From Acidobacteriota bacterium (GTDB taxonomy: Bacteria; Acidobacteriota; Polarisedimenticolia; Gp22-AA2), in NCBI GenBank assembly GCA_003223135.1, contig QHXX01000021.1, forward strand, positions 127,674 to 191,673: a DNA stretch of 64,000 bases. Reading direction: 5' to 3'. The position numbers and the translations under genes are program-made. Position 1 is the first letter of the stretch, and each line of letters opens with the position of its first letter. Positions 45,687 through 54,885 of this stretch are shown piece after piece. The notes under the pieces were generated by a model. It was not told the DNA's origin. It was given only the letters and a program-made list of their open reading frames with translations, and searched no databases.

Positions 45687-47958
45687 CGATCCCCTCGACC
45701 GGCGGTACGCCCAGAAGGGCCAGGACCGTCGGGTAGATGTCGGCGATGCCGGGATCGGCCCGGGCCAGCCGCACGTTGCTGAACAGGACTCCGGGCACCA
45801 ACGACGGGTCGTTGGAGCAGTGATCGCCGCTCCAGGCCTTCAGATTGTCTTCGAAGATCTTCGGAGGCACCTCGCCCAGCGCCGTCTGCCAGCCGATGCG
45901 GTAGTGCCTGCTGTTGGCCGCGCGCAGGTCCGGGACGATGCGCGGGTCGTACCCCGAATAGATCTCCTCGCGCCGGTAGACGCGCTGCACCGGCTTCTCC
46001 CCCGTCTCCGGATCCACCAACGCCTCGAGCTTTTGGACGAGTGCTGTGCGCACGTCATCGTAGTCCCGCCCCGGGACCACGCTCCCCTGCGGCTCGCGGC
46101 CCATCAGGTTGATGTAGATGTTGCCGAGCCCCATGGCATACGCCCTGGTGCGGGACCAGTCGACGTAGCGGAAGAACTCCCCCAGCTCGCCCTTGTCGAA
46201 CAGGTCCTCGAGCGTCTTGCCGCCGGTCGAGCTCCCCTGCCGGAGCGTCATGAAGCCGTTCTTGACCAGCCAGGTGTTGTAGTTGACGCCGCGGCGAAAG
46301 GACGCGAAGCCGTGATCCGAACAGATGATGAGTGCCGTCCGGGGGCCGATCGTCTGCCGCGCCTCCCCGACGATCCGGTCCATCCGCTCGTAGGACTTCG
46401 GGATCTCGTTGGCGTACTGCGCGGCGAGGCGCGCATCGTACAGCGGGTGACCGGGATCGAACAGCCGCCAGAGCATGTGGCCGACGCGGTCGGTGAAATC
46501 GAACACCTGGACGTACAGCCGATCGTCACCCTTCTGCAGGAAGCGCCTCATCATCTGGAGCTGCTTTTCGGCCGTGAACTCCATGTCCTCCACGAAGTGA
46601 CGCTCGTCCGTCAGTCCGGAGGGCAGAGACCAGGTGTCGATCGGCCAGCCGAGCGTCTTGAACAGTCCGAATTCCTGGACCAGGTCGCGCGCGAACGAGG
46701 TCGGGCCGGTGAACGGGACCGGCTGGCACTCCGGATGGAAATTGAGCGGAGAGGCGTAGAGCTTCAGTTCGGGCGACAAAGACAGAAGCTTGAAGCGGAT
46801 GATTCCCCGGAGTCCTGCCAGCCGGTCGACGATCGGGTTGACGCGAATCGGCACCACGAACCACTGGCTCCACTCGCCCACCCGGAGGGTCTGCATGACG
46901 CCGGCGACATCGATTGTCGCCTGATCGTCGGTGGCCTCGATCCGGAACGGGACGTCGAGGCGGCGGGGCACGCCGCGCGCCTGGAGCTTCTTTTCCATCT
47001 CGGCGCGCGCGGCCGTGCGGGCCTGGCCCTCGAGGCCGCGGACCGCGTCGTCGACCAGGAAGTCGTAGAACGGCTGGTTCAGGGGACCAAGGATGGCGGT
47101 GTCGAGAGTACCGCGTTTGCTCTTCAAGTGGACGATCTCGACGCTGAATTGATTGTCGGACAACGCGAGCGACGGATCGGACGTGTAGAACGACGGCGAG
47201 CCGATGCGGCCACGCATGTCGGGGACTCCCAGGCCGGAGAGCATCGACTCGTTGTGATGGTCCTCCGCCGGGAAGGTGGCGGGGACGTTGATCACTCGCG
47301 TCGTGAGTCCCGCGTCGGCCGCGGCCGACCAGAACGGCTGGCCCTTGCGCGGGTTCGAGGCGGTCGGCACTTCCTTCGGGAGGTACCGCGCCGCCAGGAA
47401 AGCGGACCCTCCTCCACCGGACGCGGCCGCGACCATCGCCAGAAGAAGAGCGACACCCGGGCGCCGCAGCAGCACAAAGACCGCCACGAGAACGAAAAGA
47501 CCCAATCCGATGGCGGCGATCGATCCGAGCACCGCCACGTTGTTCGCTCCGAACAGGAGAGTCTTCCGCCCGGTCTTGATCATGGCGAACTCAGGAAGAT
47601 ACGTACCGTCGGTGCGCCTCAGGAAATCGAAGATCTCCGTGCGTCCTGGATTCAGGCCGGTCGTAAACGAGGCCCACGAGACCGGAGTCTGGGGCGGGTT
47701 CGTGGGGCGCAGAGGCGCGTAGAACCCCTCGTCGCGCAAGGCCTTGAGCTGAGGCAACCGTCCCTCCGCCATGTATCGCTCCACCAGACCCGCATCCGCG
47801 CCGTCGAACCCGAGGATGACGACCCTGTCGTAGGAAGCGGCTCCGAGCAAGATGGGCAGAAAAGCCGCCCCGATCCACAGCACTCTTCCGGGCCGCCCTG
47901 ACGCCAAGCCCCTTCCCGGTCTCGAGGTCAAGAGGGAGATCCTCCGATGGGTCAACAA
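45664..47958 (-). CDS. Type I phosphodiesterase/nucleotide pyrophosphatase (alkaline phosphatase superfamily)
   Basis: A 764-residue protein. After an N-terminal hydrophobic segment the metal site begins (VVILGFDGADAGLVERYM), with the nucleophile region TPVSWASFTTGLNPG; two membrane helices (~150-190) are inserted early, and CSDHGFASFRRGVN supplies later metal ligands. The C-terminus (PTVLALLGVPPVEGIDGRSLL) is typical of this group. Substrate is unknown; family members act on phosphodiesters or phosphoglycerol groups of the envelope. The first start is TTG 47958, some 20 nt after the predicted transcript start; a GTG about 27 codons on is an alternative. Confidence 0.83.
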   Translation of the reverse strand: MLTHRRISLLTSRPGRGLASGRPGRVLWIGAAFLPILLGAASYDRVVILGFDGADAGLVERYMAEGRLPQLKALRDEGFYAPLRPTNPPQTPVSWASFTTGLNPGRTEIFDFLRRTDGTYLPEFAMIKTGRKTLLFGANNVAVLGSIAAIGLGLFVLVAVFVLLRRPGVALLLAMVAAASGGGGSAFLAARYLPKEVPTASNPRKGQPFWSAAADAGLTTRVINVPATFPAEDHHNESMLSGLGVPDMRGRIGSPSFYTSDPSLALSDNQFSVEIVHLKSKRGTLDTAILGPLNQPFYDFLVDDAVRGLEGQARTAARAEMEKKLQARGVPRRLDVPFRIEATDDQATIDVAGVMQTLRVGEWSQWFVVPIRVNPIVDRLAGLRGIIRFKLLSLSPELKLYASPLNFHPECQPVPFTGPTSFARDLVQEFGLFKTLGWPIDTWSLPSGLTDERHFVEDMEFTAEKQLQMMRRFLQKGDDRLYVQVFDFTDRVGHMLWRLFDPGHPLYDARLAAQYANEIPKSYERMDRIVGEARQTIGPRTALIICSDHGFASFRRGVNYNTWLVKNGFMTLRQGSSTGGKTLEDLFDKGELGEFFRYVDWSRTRAYAMGLGNIYINLMGREPQGSVVPGRDYDDVRTALVQKLEALVDPETGEKPVQRVYRREEIYSGYDPRIVPDLRAANSRHYRIGWQTALGEVPPKIFEDNLKAWSGDHCSNDPSLVPGVLFSNVRLARADPGIADIYPTVLALLGVPPVEGIDGRSLLR

Positions 47959-47984
47959 GATACCGCGTGGCCGCGCACGGGCAA

Positions 47985-48013
47985 ATTATAGGTCAAAAAG
48001 TGCGGCCCTTCAA
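47985..48013 (-). promoter_or_regulatory. Sigma-70 promoter of the phosphodiesterase-envC-ctpA operon
   Basis: On the minus strand TTGAAG (48013-48008) and a perfect TATAAT (47990-47985) are 17 bp apart. It is back to back with the plus-strand promoter at 48016-48044. Confidence 0.65.
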
Positions 48014-48015
48014 CG

Positions 48016-48044
48016 TTGATCGCCCGCCGTTCTTCCGCTAATAT
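48016..48044 (+). promoter_or_regulatory. Sigma-70 promoter upstream of the anmK remnant
   Basis: TTGATC (48016-48021) and TAATAT (48039-48044) are 17 bp apart. The transcript would have a leader of about 60 nt before the GTG at 48112. The two -35 boxes of this divergent pair are only 2 bp apart. Confidence 0.55.
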
Positions 48045-48111
48045 CTGCCGGCACATTTCGAAGGTTGGCCTCTAACATCCACGCTCTCTAGAATTTCCAG
48101 GGGAAGCGACG

Positions 48112-49135
48112 GTGATCGCCGGGCTCACCACGAAGCCTGAAAGACTTGTCGTCGGGATCATGTCCGGCACCTCGGCCGATGGCGTCGATGCCGCCCTTCT
48201 GCAGATACGCGGCACCGGCGAGGCCTTGTCCTGGCGCCTGTTGCGTCACGAAACCTTGCATTACTCGGTGAAGGTGCGAGACCTGATAAGGCGCTGCTCC
48301 GAGCCCGGCAGCGGCGACGCGGCCTCGATCTGTCGACTCAATGTGCTCCTGGGAGAGCTGTTCGCGCGCGCCGTCACGCACGTCGCCGAGCGCGCCGGCG
48401 TCGAGCCGAAGTCGATCGATCTCATCGGCTCGCACGGCCAGACTCTGCAGAACCTGCCCGGCCCCGTGACGATTACGGGGATTACCGTGCGATCACGGGG
48501 GCGTCGCCAGCCTCACCGCGATCCCGGCCAACGCCGCCGCAGATCGCGTGCTCGGCTTCGACAGCGGGCCGGGGAACATGGTCATCGATGGACTCGTCGC
48601 CCATATGACGGGCGGTCGAGAGGCCTTCGATCACGGCGGACGCTACGGACGGAAGGGCAAGTCCGCGGACGAGCTCCTGGCGCGCCTCCTCGATCACCCT
48701 TACCTGCTCACGCCACCGCCCAAGTCCTGTGGCCGGGAGGAGTTCGGGCGCCCCTTCCTCGAGAGCATCCTCAAGGAGAACGCCGCCCTCCCGCCCAACG
48801 ACCTGATCGCCACCGCCACCCGGTTCACCGCCGAGTCGATCGCCTTCGCCTGCCGGCGCTACGTCATGCCGCACAACGTGTACGAAGAGGCGATCGTGTC
48901 GGGAGGCGGAGCGCGCAACGACTACCTGATGGAGCAGCTGAGGGCCGCCATCCCGGAGTTGTCGATCAAGGAAAGCGACGAGTACGGCCTGCCGGCGGCC
49001 GCGAAGGAGGCCGCGTCCTTCGCCCTTCTCGCCAACGAGGCGATCCACGGAACTCCGAACAACCTGCCCACGGTCACCGGCGCCGCGCGCGCCGTGGTGC
49101 TTGGCACGATCGTCTTCGGCCGGACGAGTCAATGA
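48112..49135 (+). pseudogene. anmK: Anhydro-N-acetylmuramic acid kinase, internally deleted and frameshifted
   Basis: AnmK phosphorylates and opens anhydro-MurNAc during cell-wall recycling. The 5' part (48112 to about 48490) encodes VVGIMSGTSADGVDAALLQI through DLIGSHGQTLQNLPGP; the 3' part (about 48497-49135) continues in the +2 frame relative to it with GGVASLTAIPANA, GFDSGPGNMVIDG and VSGGGARNDYLMEQL. About 45 codons that normally join these segments, including the LQIGEP and GGQGAPLVP motifs, are missing, and the frame changes. The gene cannot give an intact kinase as written. It could be a true pseudogene or an assembly collapse. Confidence 0.85.
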
Positions 49136-49173
49136 TGCGGGAGCGCTTCCCGGGGCCGGATTCGGACAGTCCT

Positions 49174-49851
49174 TCAGCCGAGCCGGCGGCCGAGGATCTG
49201 CTCGATGGCGGACAGGGGGACGGCGCCGGAGCGGACCACTCGCGCCGGATCGCAGGTGAGGTCCAGCACGGTCGAGGCCTGGCCGCCGCGCGACTGGCCG
49301 CCATCGAGGATGAGCGCCACGTCCTTCCCCAACGCCTCCTGAACCTCCAGGGCGCTCATCGGGGCCGGTTGTCCCGAACGGTTGGCGCTGGTCGCGACGA
49401 TGGGACCTCCGAAGGCCCGCGCCAGCGCTGCGGCCACCGGGTTTGGCGAGATCCGGATCCCCACGGTCTGGCCGCCGCCAAGGAGTCGCGGCGGGAGCGA
49501 CGGCGAGGCCGGCAGGACCAGGGTCAGTGCCCCGGGCCAGAAGGCCGCGGCGAGGCGCTCGGCGATGTCGGAGAACTCCCGCACGCAGGCACAGACGGCG
49601 GCGCGGTCCGCGGCGATCAGCGGCAGCGCCATGCGCTCCGGCCGGCCTTTGGCCGCGAAAATCGCCTCGATCGCCTGCGGACTCCGTGGATCGGCGGCGA
49701 GCCCGTAGAACGTTTCCGTCGGATAGCCGACCAGCCGGCCGGCGCGCAGCAAATCCGCGGCGCGCCCGATCAAGCCCTGGTTCGGTTGCAGCGGATCGAC
49801 CGACTGGATCTGTTGCACGGCAAAGACCCCCGTCATTCCTGTAGAGTGCAT
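49174..49851 (-). CDS. tsaC: L-threonylcarbamoyladenylate synthase (TsaC/Sua5/YrdC family)
   Basis: A 225-residue enzyme making threonylcarbamoyl-AMP for the t6A37 modification of tRNAs reading ANN codons. Motifs: GRLVGYPTETFYGLAADP, IFAAKGRPERMALPLI, WPGALTLVLPA and PIVATSANRSGQPAP. It is the short form without the Sua5 C-terminal domain. The ATG at 49851 lies almost on a -10 box (49860-49855), so the ATG at 49836 (MTGVFAVQQ) may be the real start. Confidence 0.95.
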   Translation of the reverse strand: MHSTGMTGVFAVQQIQSVDPLQPNQGLIGRAADLLRAGRLVGYPTETFYGLAADPRSPQAIEAIFAAKGRPERMALPLIAADRAAVCACVREFSDIAERLAAAFWPGALTLVLPASPSLPPRLLGGGQTVGIRISPNPVAAALARAFGGPIVATSANRSGQPAPMSALEVQEALGKDVALILDGGQSRGGQASTVLDLTCDPARVVRSGAVPLSAIEQILGRRLG

Positions 49852-49854
49852 ATG

Positions 49855-49862
49855 ACTATAGT
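49855..49862. promoter_or_regulatory. Symmetric -10 element between tsaC and rlmB-type gene
   Basis: ACTATAGT is a perfect palindrome, so it reads TATAGT in both directions (49857-49862 plus; 49860-49855 minus). It lies in the only non-coding gap between two divergent genes and could serve both. No clear -35 boxes were seen, which weakens the call. Confidence 0.4.
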
Positions 49863-49910
49863 CGATCCGAGGGGTCTCGAGGCGCGCCGCCGCGCCGCGG
49901 GGACGTCGAG

Positions 49911-50744
49911 GTGAGGCGCGCCGGGGACGAACGGACCGTCGACAGCCCGCAGAACCGCGCCGTCAAGCGGGCGCGCGCCCTCGAGCGCAACAAGTCCCTC
50001 CGGGAGCGCGACGCCGTTTATGTCGCCTGGGGCCTGCACCTCGCGCAGGAGGCCCTCAGGACCCGGGCCCCGCTCCACCAGGCCTTCGTCGGACCGCACC
50101 TCCAGGAGTCGCGGGAGGGACGGGATGTTTTGCGCGGCCTGAGCCGTGCGGGTGTTCCAGTCCTGCGGGCCACGACGCGCATCCTGGAGACCATCGTGGA
50201 GGGAAGTGGCGACCAGGGAATCCTGATCCTTTGCGCCCGCCCGGAGCATCCCCCGTCCCGCCTGCTGCATTCCGCCGTGTCGCTCGTTCTGGCCGTGCAC
50301 GGCGTGCAGGATCCGGGCAATCTCGGCTCGATTCTGAGGAGCGCCGGCGCGCTCGGCGCCTCCGGTGTCATCACGCTTCCCGGCTGTGCCGACCCGTTCG
50401 GGAGCAGGGCGGTGCGCGCCGCCATGGGCGCCCAGTTCGTTCTGCCCATCGCCGCGACGGACATGGGGGAGCTCCTGGCGCTGGCGCGGGCGGCGCGCCT
50501 GCAGCTCGTCGCCGCCGACCCGCACGGCCCGGACGCTCCGCACCATGTCGACCTGACCCTTCCGACGATCCTCCTTCTGGGGAGCGAGGGCGGGGGGCTA
50601 CCCGCCGGATTGCTCGAGGCCGCGCAGCGCCGCGTGCGCATCCCGATGACGCGCGGCGTCGAGTCGATGAACGTCCATGCCGCAGCGGTCGGGTTTCTGT
50701 ACGAAGCGGCGCGCCAGCGCGGCTTCCGCTACGGCGCGGACTAG
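49911..50744 (+). CDS. SpoU-type (TrmH/RlmB family) RNA 2'-O-methyltransferase
   Basis: A 277-residue SPOUT methyltransferase. An N-terminal substrate-binding part (~1-105) is followed by the SpoU domain with the three family motifs: AVHGVQDPGNLGSILRSAGA, LLLGSEGGGLP and IPMTRGVESMNVHAAA. It methylates a ribose in rRNA or tRNA; the exact site cannot be told from sequence. The GTG at 49911 is the first good start. It is convergent with the kinase gene ending at 50779. Confidence 0.93.
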   Translation: MRRAGDERTVDSPQNRAVKRARALERNKSLRERDAVYVAWGLHLAQEALRTRAPLHQAFVGPHLQESREGRDVLRGLSRAGVPVLRATTRILETIVEGSGDQGILILCARPEHPPSRLLHSAVSLVLAVHGVQDPGNLGSILRSAGALGASGVITLPGCADPFGSRAVRAAMGAQFVLPIAATDMGELLALARAARLQLVAADPHGPDAPHHVDLTLPTILLLGSEGGGLPAGLLEAAQRRVRIPMTRGVESMNVHAAAVGFLYEAARQRGFRYGAD

Positions 50745-50778
50745 GGGTGTGTCCGAAGACCCGGCGGGGCCTCTCAGG

Positions 50779-53064
50779 CTAGGTGTCTCGGGGGTTCTTT
50801 TCGCGCGCCCGGCCCGGTGCGTGGCGCGAGGCTGAAACCTGCTGGTCGCGCGCCAGCGGCAGGGTGAAGGTAAACACCGAGCCCAGTCCGGCCTGGCTCC
50901 TGACGCGGATCGTGCAGCCGTGCAGGCGCAGGATGTCGCGCACGATCGAAAGCCCAATGCCCGTTCCCTCATACTTGCGGCGCGGGCTCGAGTCGGCCTG
51001 ATAAAAGCGCTCGAAGATCTTGTCGCGGGCCTCTTCGGGAATACCGACGCCCGTGTCGGCCACGTCCACTTCGAGGAACCCCTTCGCTCCCTTCCGCACG
51101 GTCAGCGTGATGCGGCCCTCCTCCTTGTTGAACTTGATCGCGTTGGTCAGGAGGTTGACCAGCACCTGCCCGATCTTCACCCGGTCGCCGCGCACCGCCA
51201 GCTCGTCGGTCTCGTACTGCGTCGTGACCGAGAGACTCTTCTTCCGGATGCGCTCGCCCACCAGCTCGATGGCCTCGTCGACGATTTGCCAGAGGGGGAC
51301 ATCTTCCAGGTGGAGCTGGGTCTCGCCCTTCTCGATGCGCGAGAACGACAGCAGATTGTCAATCATCTCGATCAGGCGGTCGATGTTTTTCAGCGCCACG
51401 CCCAGCCCGCGCTCCTGCTCCGGCGTGAGCGGGCCGAGGCGCCGCTTCAGGATCATCTCGGTGTACCCCTTGATCGACACCAGGGGCGTGTGCAGCTCGT
51501 GCGATACGTTCGCCAGGAGGTTGGACTTCATCTCGTCGAGGGAGCGGAGCTCTGTATTGAGCTTCACGAGCTGCTCGTTGCGCTCCGCCAGTTCCTTCTG
51601 TGCCGCCGCCAGCTCCCGGTTGGCCGCCTCGAGATCGGTCTTCGCCCGCGACAGGTCCTCGAGGCTCTTGCGCAGGTCGCGCTCGCCGTCGACTCGGCGC
51701 GTGACGTCACGCGCCGTCACGATGACCCCCGGCCGTTCGGCGACTGCGGAGGCCATCGGACCGGCGACCAGATCGACGAGGACGCGCGGATCCCGGATCT
51801 CGATGCCGTCGGCGCGCGCCGCGCGTCCCGCCGCCTCCCCGAGAAACGCTTCGAGCGCCGCGGGATCCACGCAGCGTTCTTTCAGCCGATCCACGATCTC
51901 GCCGTGCGCGCGTCCGACCAGGAGATCCGCCGGGATCCCCCACAGATCGCAGAAGGCGCGGTTCGCGACGGTCGCTTCCAACCCCCGGCCCGTCTCCTCC
52001 AGTACCAGGATGCCATCGCTGGTCGACTGGAGCGTGGCCACCAGCCGCGCCTGGCTCTCGGCCAGGGCCCTCTCGAACCGTGCGTGGCCGCTCACGTCGG
52101 TCACCGTGCCCACCAGGGCGGCGCGTCCCTTGAACTCGGTCCGGGCCCATGCAAGCCGCACCTCGATGGGGACCGGACCGTGGGAGGAGAGCAGGCAGCG
52201 GATCTCGCCGGACGGCTCCGTCCCCGAGCGGGCGCGGCGCAGGACCTCCAGGACGCGGAGAAGATCGTGGGAGTGCACGATCTGCGCCAGGGGCGAGCCG
52301 AGGAGCGCGTCGCGATCCGCCCCGACCATCCGGGACAATGCGGCGTTGGCGTAGACGATCCGATCGTCCTGGAGGATGAAGACGCCGTCTCCCATGCCCT
52401 CCACCAGTCCGCGGTAGCGCTCCTCCGAATCGCGCAGGGTGGAGTGCAGCGCCTGGTCGGCCGTGAGATCGCGCGCCGCCAGGAGCATCGACGCCCCGCC
52501 GCCGCCGGCGCCAGCGATCGACACCTGTGCCGCGAAGACGCCGCCGTCGCGGCGCTGGAGTCGAAGCGTTTCTGATAGGCCGGCCTCGCGAAGGGAGCGC
52601 CGCGCCAGTTTCGGGAGGACACGATTCCACTCGCCGGGGGCGAACAACGCCTCCACGTGCCGGCCGGCTATCTCTTCCGGCGCCCAGCCGAGGAGATTGA
52701 CGGCGCCGCGGCTAAAGAAGGTCACGCTCCAATCATCGTCCAGGCCCACCAGCGCCAGGTCCGGCGGGCCGGCCGCCAAAGCCTCGAGATCGTCCGATCG
52801 CTTCGCGGTCTCCAGAAGGCGGGCGCGCAGATCCGCGAGGAGGTGGTTGAACTCGAGGGTGAGGACGCGCAGCGCCGGGTCGGTCTCGGGCGGCAGGACG
52901 CCCACCAGGGGGTGCCGGCGGAGCTCTTCGATCTGATCGGTGACGCGACGCAACGACCGGCGCAGGAGGCCGATGCTCAGGACGGCCAAGGACAGCGCCA
53001 CCACCCCCGCCACGATGGCGACGGCGGCGAAGATGCCGAGCGCCGTATCGAACGACGTCCCCAT
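50779..53064 (-). CDS. Membrane-anchored PAS-domain histidine kinase
   Basis: A 761-residue kinase. One N-terminal membrane helix (~10-35), then a juxtamembrane helical region, three PAS-like domains (~100-215, 225-340, 350-460), a coiled coil (~465-520), HisKA with NVSHELHTPLVSIKGYTEM and HATPase with NLLTNAIKF, DTGVGIP and GTGIGLSI. No receiver or large periplasmic domain is present. The ATG at 53064 is preceded by AGAAGG; open frame upstream is a shadow of the EAL gene. It is the last gene of the second sigma-54 operon and may feed phosphate to its receiver proteins. Confidence 0.93.
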   Translation of the reverse strand: MGTSFDTALGIFAAVAIVAGVVALSLAVLSIGLLRRSLRRVTDQIEELRRHPLVGVLPPETDPALRVLTLEFNHLLADLRARLLETAKRSDDLEALAAGPPDLALVGLDDDWSVTFFSRGAVNLLGWAPEEIAGRHVEALFAPGEWNRVLPKLARRSLREAGLSETLRLQRRDGGVFAAQVSIAGAGGGGASMLLAARDLTADQALHSTLRDSEERYRGLVEGMGDGVFILQDDRIVYANAALSRMVGADRDALLGSPLAQIVHSHDLLRVLEVLRRARSGTEPSGEIRCLLSSHGPVPIEVRLAWARTEFKGRAALVGTVTDVSGHARFERALAESQARLVATLQSTSDGILVLEETGRGLEATVANRAFCDLWGIPADLLVGRAHGEIVDRLKERCVDPAALEAFLGEAAGRAARADGIEIRDPRVLVDLVAGPMASAVAERPGVIVTARDVTRRVDGERDLRKSLEDLSRAKTDLEAANRELAAAQKELAERNEQLVKLNTELRSLDEMKSNLLANVSHELHTPLVSIKGYTEMILKRRLGPLTPEQERGLGVALKNIDRLIEMIDNLLSFSRIEKGETQLHLEDVPLWQIVDEAIELVGERIRKKSLSVTTQYETDELAVRGDRVKIGQVLVNLLTNAIKFNKEEGRITLTVRKGAKGFLEVDVADTGVGIPEEARDKIFERFYQADSSPRRKYEGTGIGLSIVRDILRLHGCTIRVRSQAGLGSVFTFTLPLARDQQVSASRHAPGRAREKNPRDT

Positions 53065-53129
53065 GGAGCCTTCTGCCTCCACCGCCGCGCGTGCCCGCCC
53101 GCGACGCGGTACCGCCCGCGGCACGAGCG

Positions 53130-54479
53130 CTAGGCGCTTCCTGTCCCGCCCCGCGCGAGCAAGGGGAACGCCGGCGCCGGACGGGCGAAATAGAAACCCT
53201 GCCCGTAGCGCACGCCGCATGCGCGCAAAGCCCGATACTCTTCCGCGGTCTCGATCCCTTCGGCGATGACCCGCGTGCGGGTCCGCGAGGCGACCTGGAG
53301 CAGGGAGTGCACCAGGTCCTGCTTGATCAGGCTCTGGTGGATGTTCTGGATGAGAGAAATATCGATCTTCAGGAAATCGGCCGGCACCTCGGAGATCGTC
53401 TGCAGCGAGGAGTAGCCCGTGCCGACATCGTCGATGGCCACCAGGAACCCCAGACGGCGCAGATGCTCCAGCTCGCGCCCGAACGCCTCGAAGTCCTCGA
53501 TGGCGCTCCGCTCCGTGATCTCCAGCACCAGGTTGTGCGGCTGCAGCGCCACCTCCTCGAGGACCGCTTTTAGGTTTTGCTCGATCAGACCGGGTGTCCC
53601 GAGAGTCTCGGGCAGGGAATTCAAGAACAGCTTTTTCTCGGGATCGAAGCCTCTCGCGTTCAGCAGGGCCTTCTGACGGCACAGGACATCGAGCTCGCCG
53701 GAGAGCCGGCTCTGCTCGGAGAAAGTGAACAACGCCTTGGGCACCTCGAACGCGGTGTTCTCCGGGCCGCGGGTCAAGGCCTCGTACCCCATGATCGATC
53801 CCCGATCCATGTCCACGATCGGCTGGTAGTGGGTGGTCAGCCGTCCCTCCTGCAGGATGGCGCGCAGCTCGACGGCCCGCTGGCGTTGCACCCGGTCGGA
53901 CTCCCGCAGCGTCATGCCGCGCGCCTCGTTGATCCCCTGGCGCACCATCCGCTCGAACCGGGCGGCCGGGTTCCGGCAGACCAGGGCAAAGCCGACCGAG
54001 ACATCGATGGCCGGAGGGGTCGGTGCCCACGGCGCCTCGGCCAGGCGGGCCTCCAGGTGCGCCGCAAGACCTCCGCAGGCATCGGACAGGTCCGCGACCG
54101 ACACCTCTCCGCCTCGCGGTCCCTCCTTGAGGAAGAGCGTGAACGCGTTGCCATAGATGCCTTCGAGGGACACCAGCGTGCTCTCCGGGTAGACGCGACC
54201 CCTGAGGGTCTTCAAATACTCAGCGACCCCCGCCAGGAAGCGGTCGCTGACCTCCCAGCCGTGGGTCTGCTCCAGCGCTGCGAAGGCCGGGAACTCCAGG
54301 GCGATGACGCCGAGGCGCCTCCCGGCGCACTGCATCTCCAGCTGGTCGAGGTGCAGATTGTAGGAATACAGCCCGGTGACCGGGTCGAAGACGGCGCTCT
54401 TGAGACGCAGAAAGCCGGTGCGGAGGCGCCGGGCCTCCTCTCCCGGCTGCCCGTCTCCCGGTTCGACGGCCGGTTTCAC
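53130..54479 (-). CDS. EAL-domain c-di-GMP phosphodiesterase with degenerate GGDEF
   Basis: A 449-residue cytoplasmic protein. Residues ~30-190 resemble a GGDEF domain, but the GGDEF signature is lost (LEGIYGNAFTLF at the equivalent place). The EAL domain (~205-440) keeps every catalytic feature I can check: YEALTRG, the Asn in LFLNS, LEITE, DDVGTGYSSL, FLKID, AEGIET and QGFYF. It should hydrolyse c-di-GMP to pGpG. It overlaps the single-receiver gene by 4 bp (ATGA), so phosphorylation-linked control is plausible. Confidence 0.92.
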   Translation of the reverse strand: MKPAVEPGDGQPGEEARRLRTGFLRLKSAVFDPVTGLYSYNLHLDQLEMQCAGRRLGVIALEFPAFAALEQTHGWEVSDRFLAGVAEYLKTLRGRVYPESTLVSLEGIYGNAFTLFLKEGPRGGEVSVADLSDACGGLAAHLEARLAEAPWAPTPPAIDVSVGFALVCRNPAARFERMVRQGINEARGMTLRESDRVQRQRAVELRAILQEGRLTTHYQPIVDMDRGSIMGYEALTRGPENTAFEVPKALFTFSEQSRLSGELDVLCRQKALLNARGFDPEKKLFLNSLPETLGTPGLIEQNLKAVLEEVALQPHNLVLEITERSAIEDFEAFGRELEHLRRLGFLVAIDDVGTGYSSLQTISEVPADFLKIDISLIQNIHQSLIKQDLVHSLLQVASRTRTRVIAEGIETAEEYRALRACGVRYGQGFYFARPAPAFPLLARGGTGSA

Positions 54480-54865
54480 GCCGGGACCCTTCTCTCGAGC
54501 GTCTCGAAGATGCGCCGCACGCGCTGGAGCAGATCCTCGGTGGAAAACGGCTTCGTGATGTAGTCGAATGCCCCCTCCTGGAGGCCATGCAACCGATCGC
54601 GCACTTCCATCTTGATCGAGAACATCGCGACGGGGATCGCGGTCGTACGCTCGTCCAGCTTGAGCACGCGCAGCACCTGCCAGCCGTCCATCTCCGGCAT
54701 GTTGATATCGAGCAGGATCAAATCCGCGCGGGACTGCTCGAGCGTGCGCAGAGCCTCCGCGCCCGACCGGGCCCGAAGGACGCGGTAGCCGCCGCCCTCC
54801 AGCACAATCCGCGTCATGTCGAGGATGTCGCTGTCATCGTCCACCACCATCACCGTGTGGGGCAT
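54476..54865 (-). CDS. Single-domain response regulator (CheY-like)
   Basis: A 129-residue receiver domain with acidic pocket VVDDDSD, acceptor Asp in LILLDINMPEMDG and Lys in TKPF; the switch position is Ser in AMFSIK. It has no output domain, so it must act by binding a partner, most likely the coupled EAL protein or a kinase of the same operon. Confidence 0.93.
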   Translation of the reverse strand: MPHTVMVVDDDSDILDMTRIVLEGGGYRVLRARSGAEALRTLEQSRADLILLDINMPEMDGWQVLRVLKLDERTTAIPVAMFSIKMEVRDRLHGLQEGAFDYITKPFSTEDLLQRVRRIFETLERRVPA

Positions 54866-54885
54866 CGGCTCTCCGGGTGCGCGCC

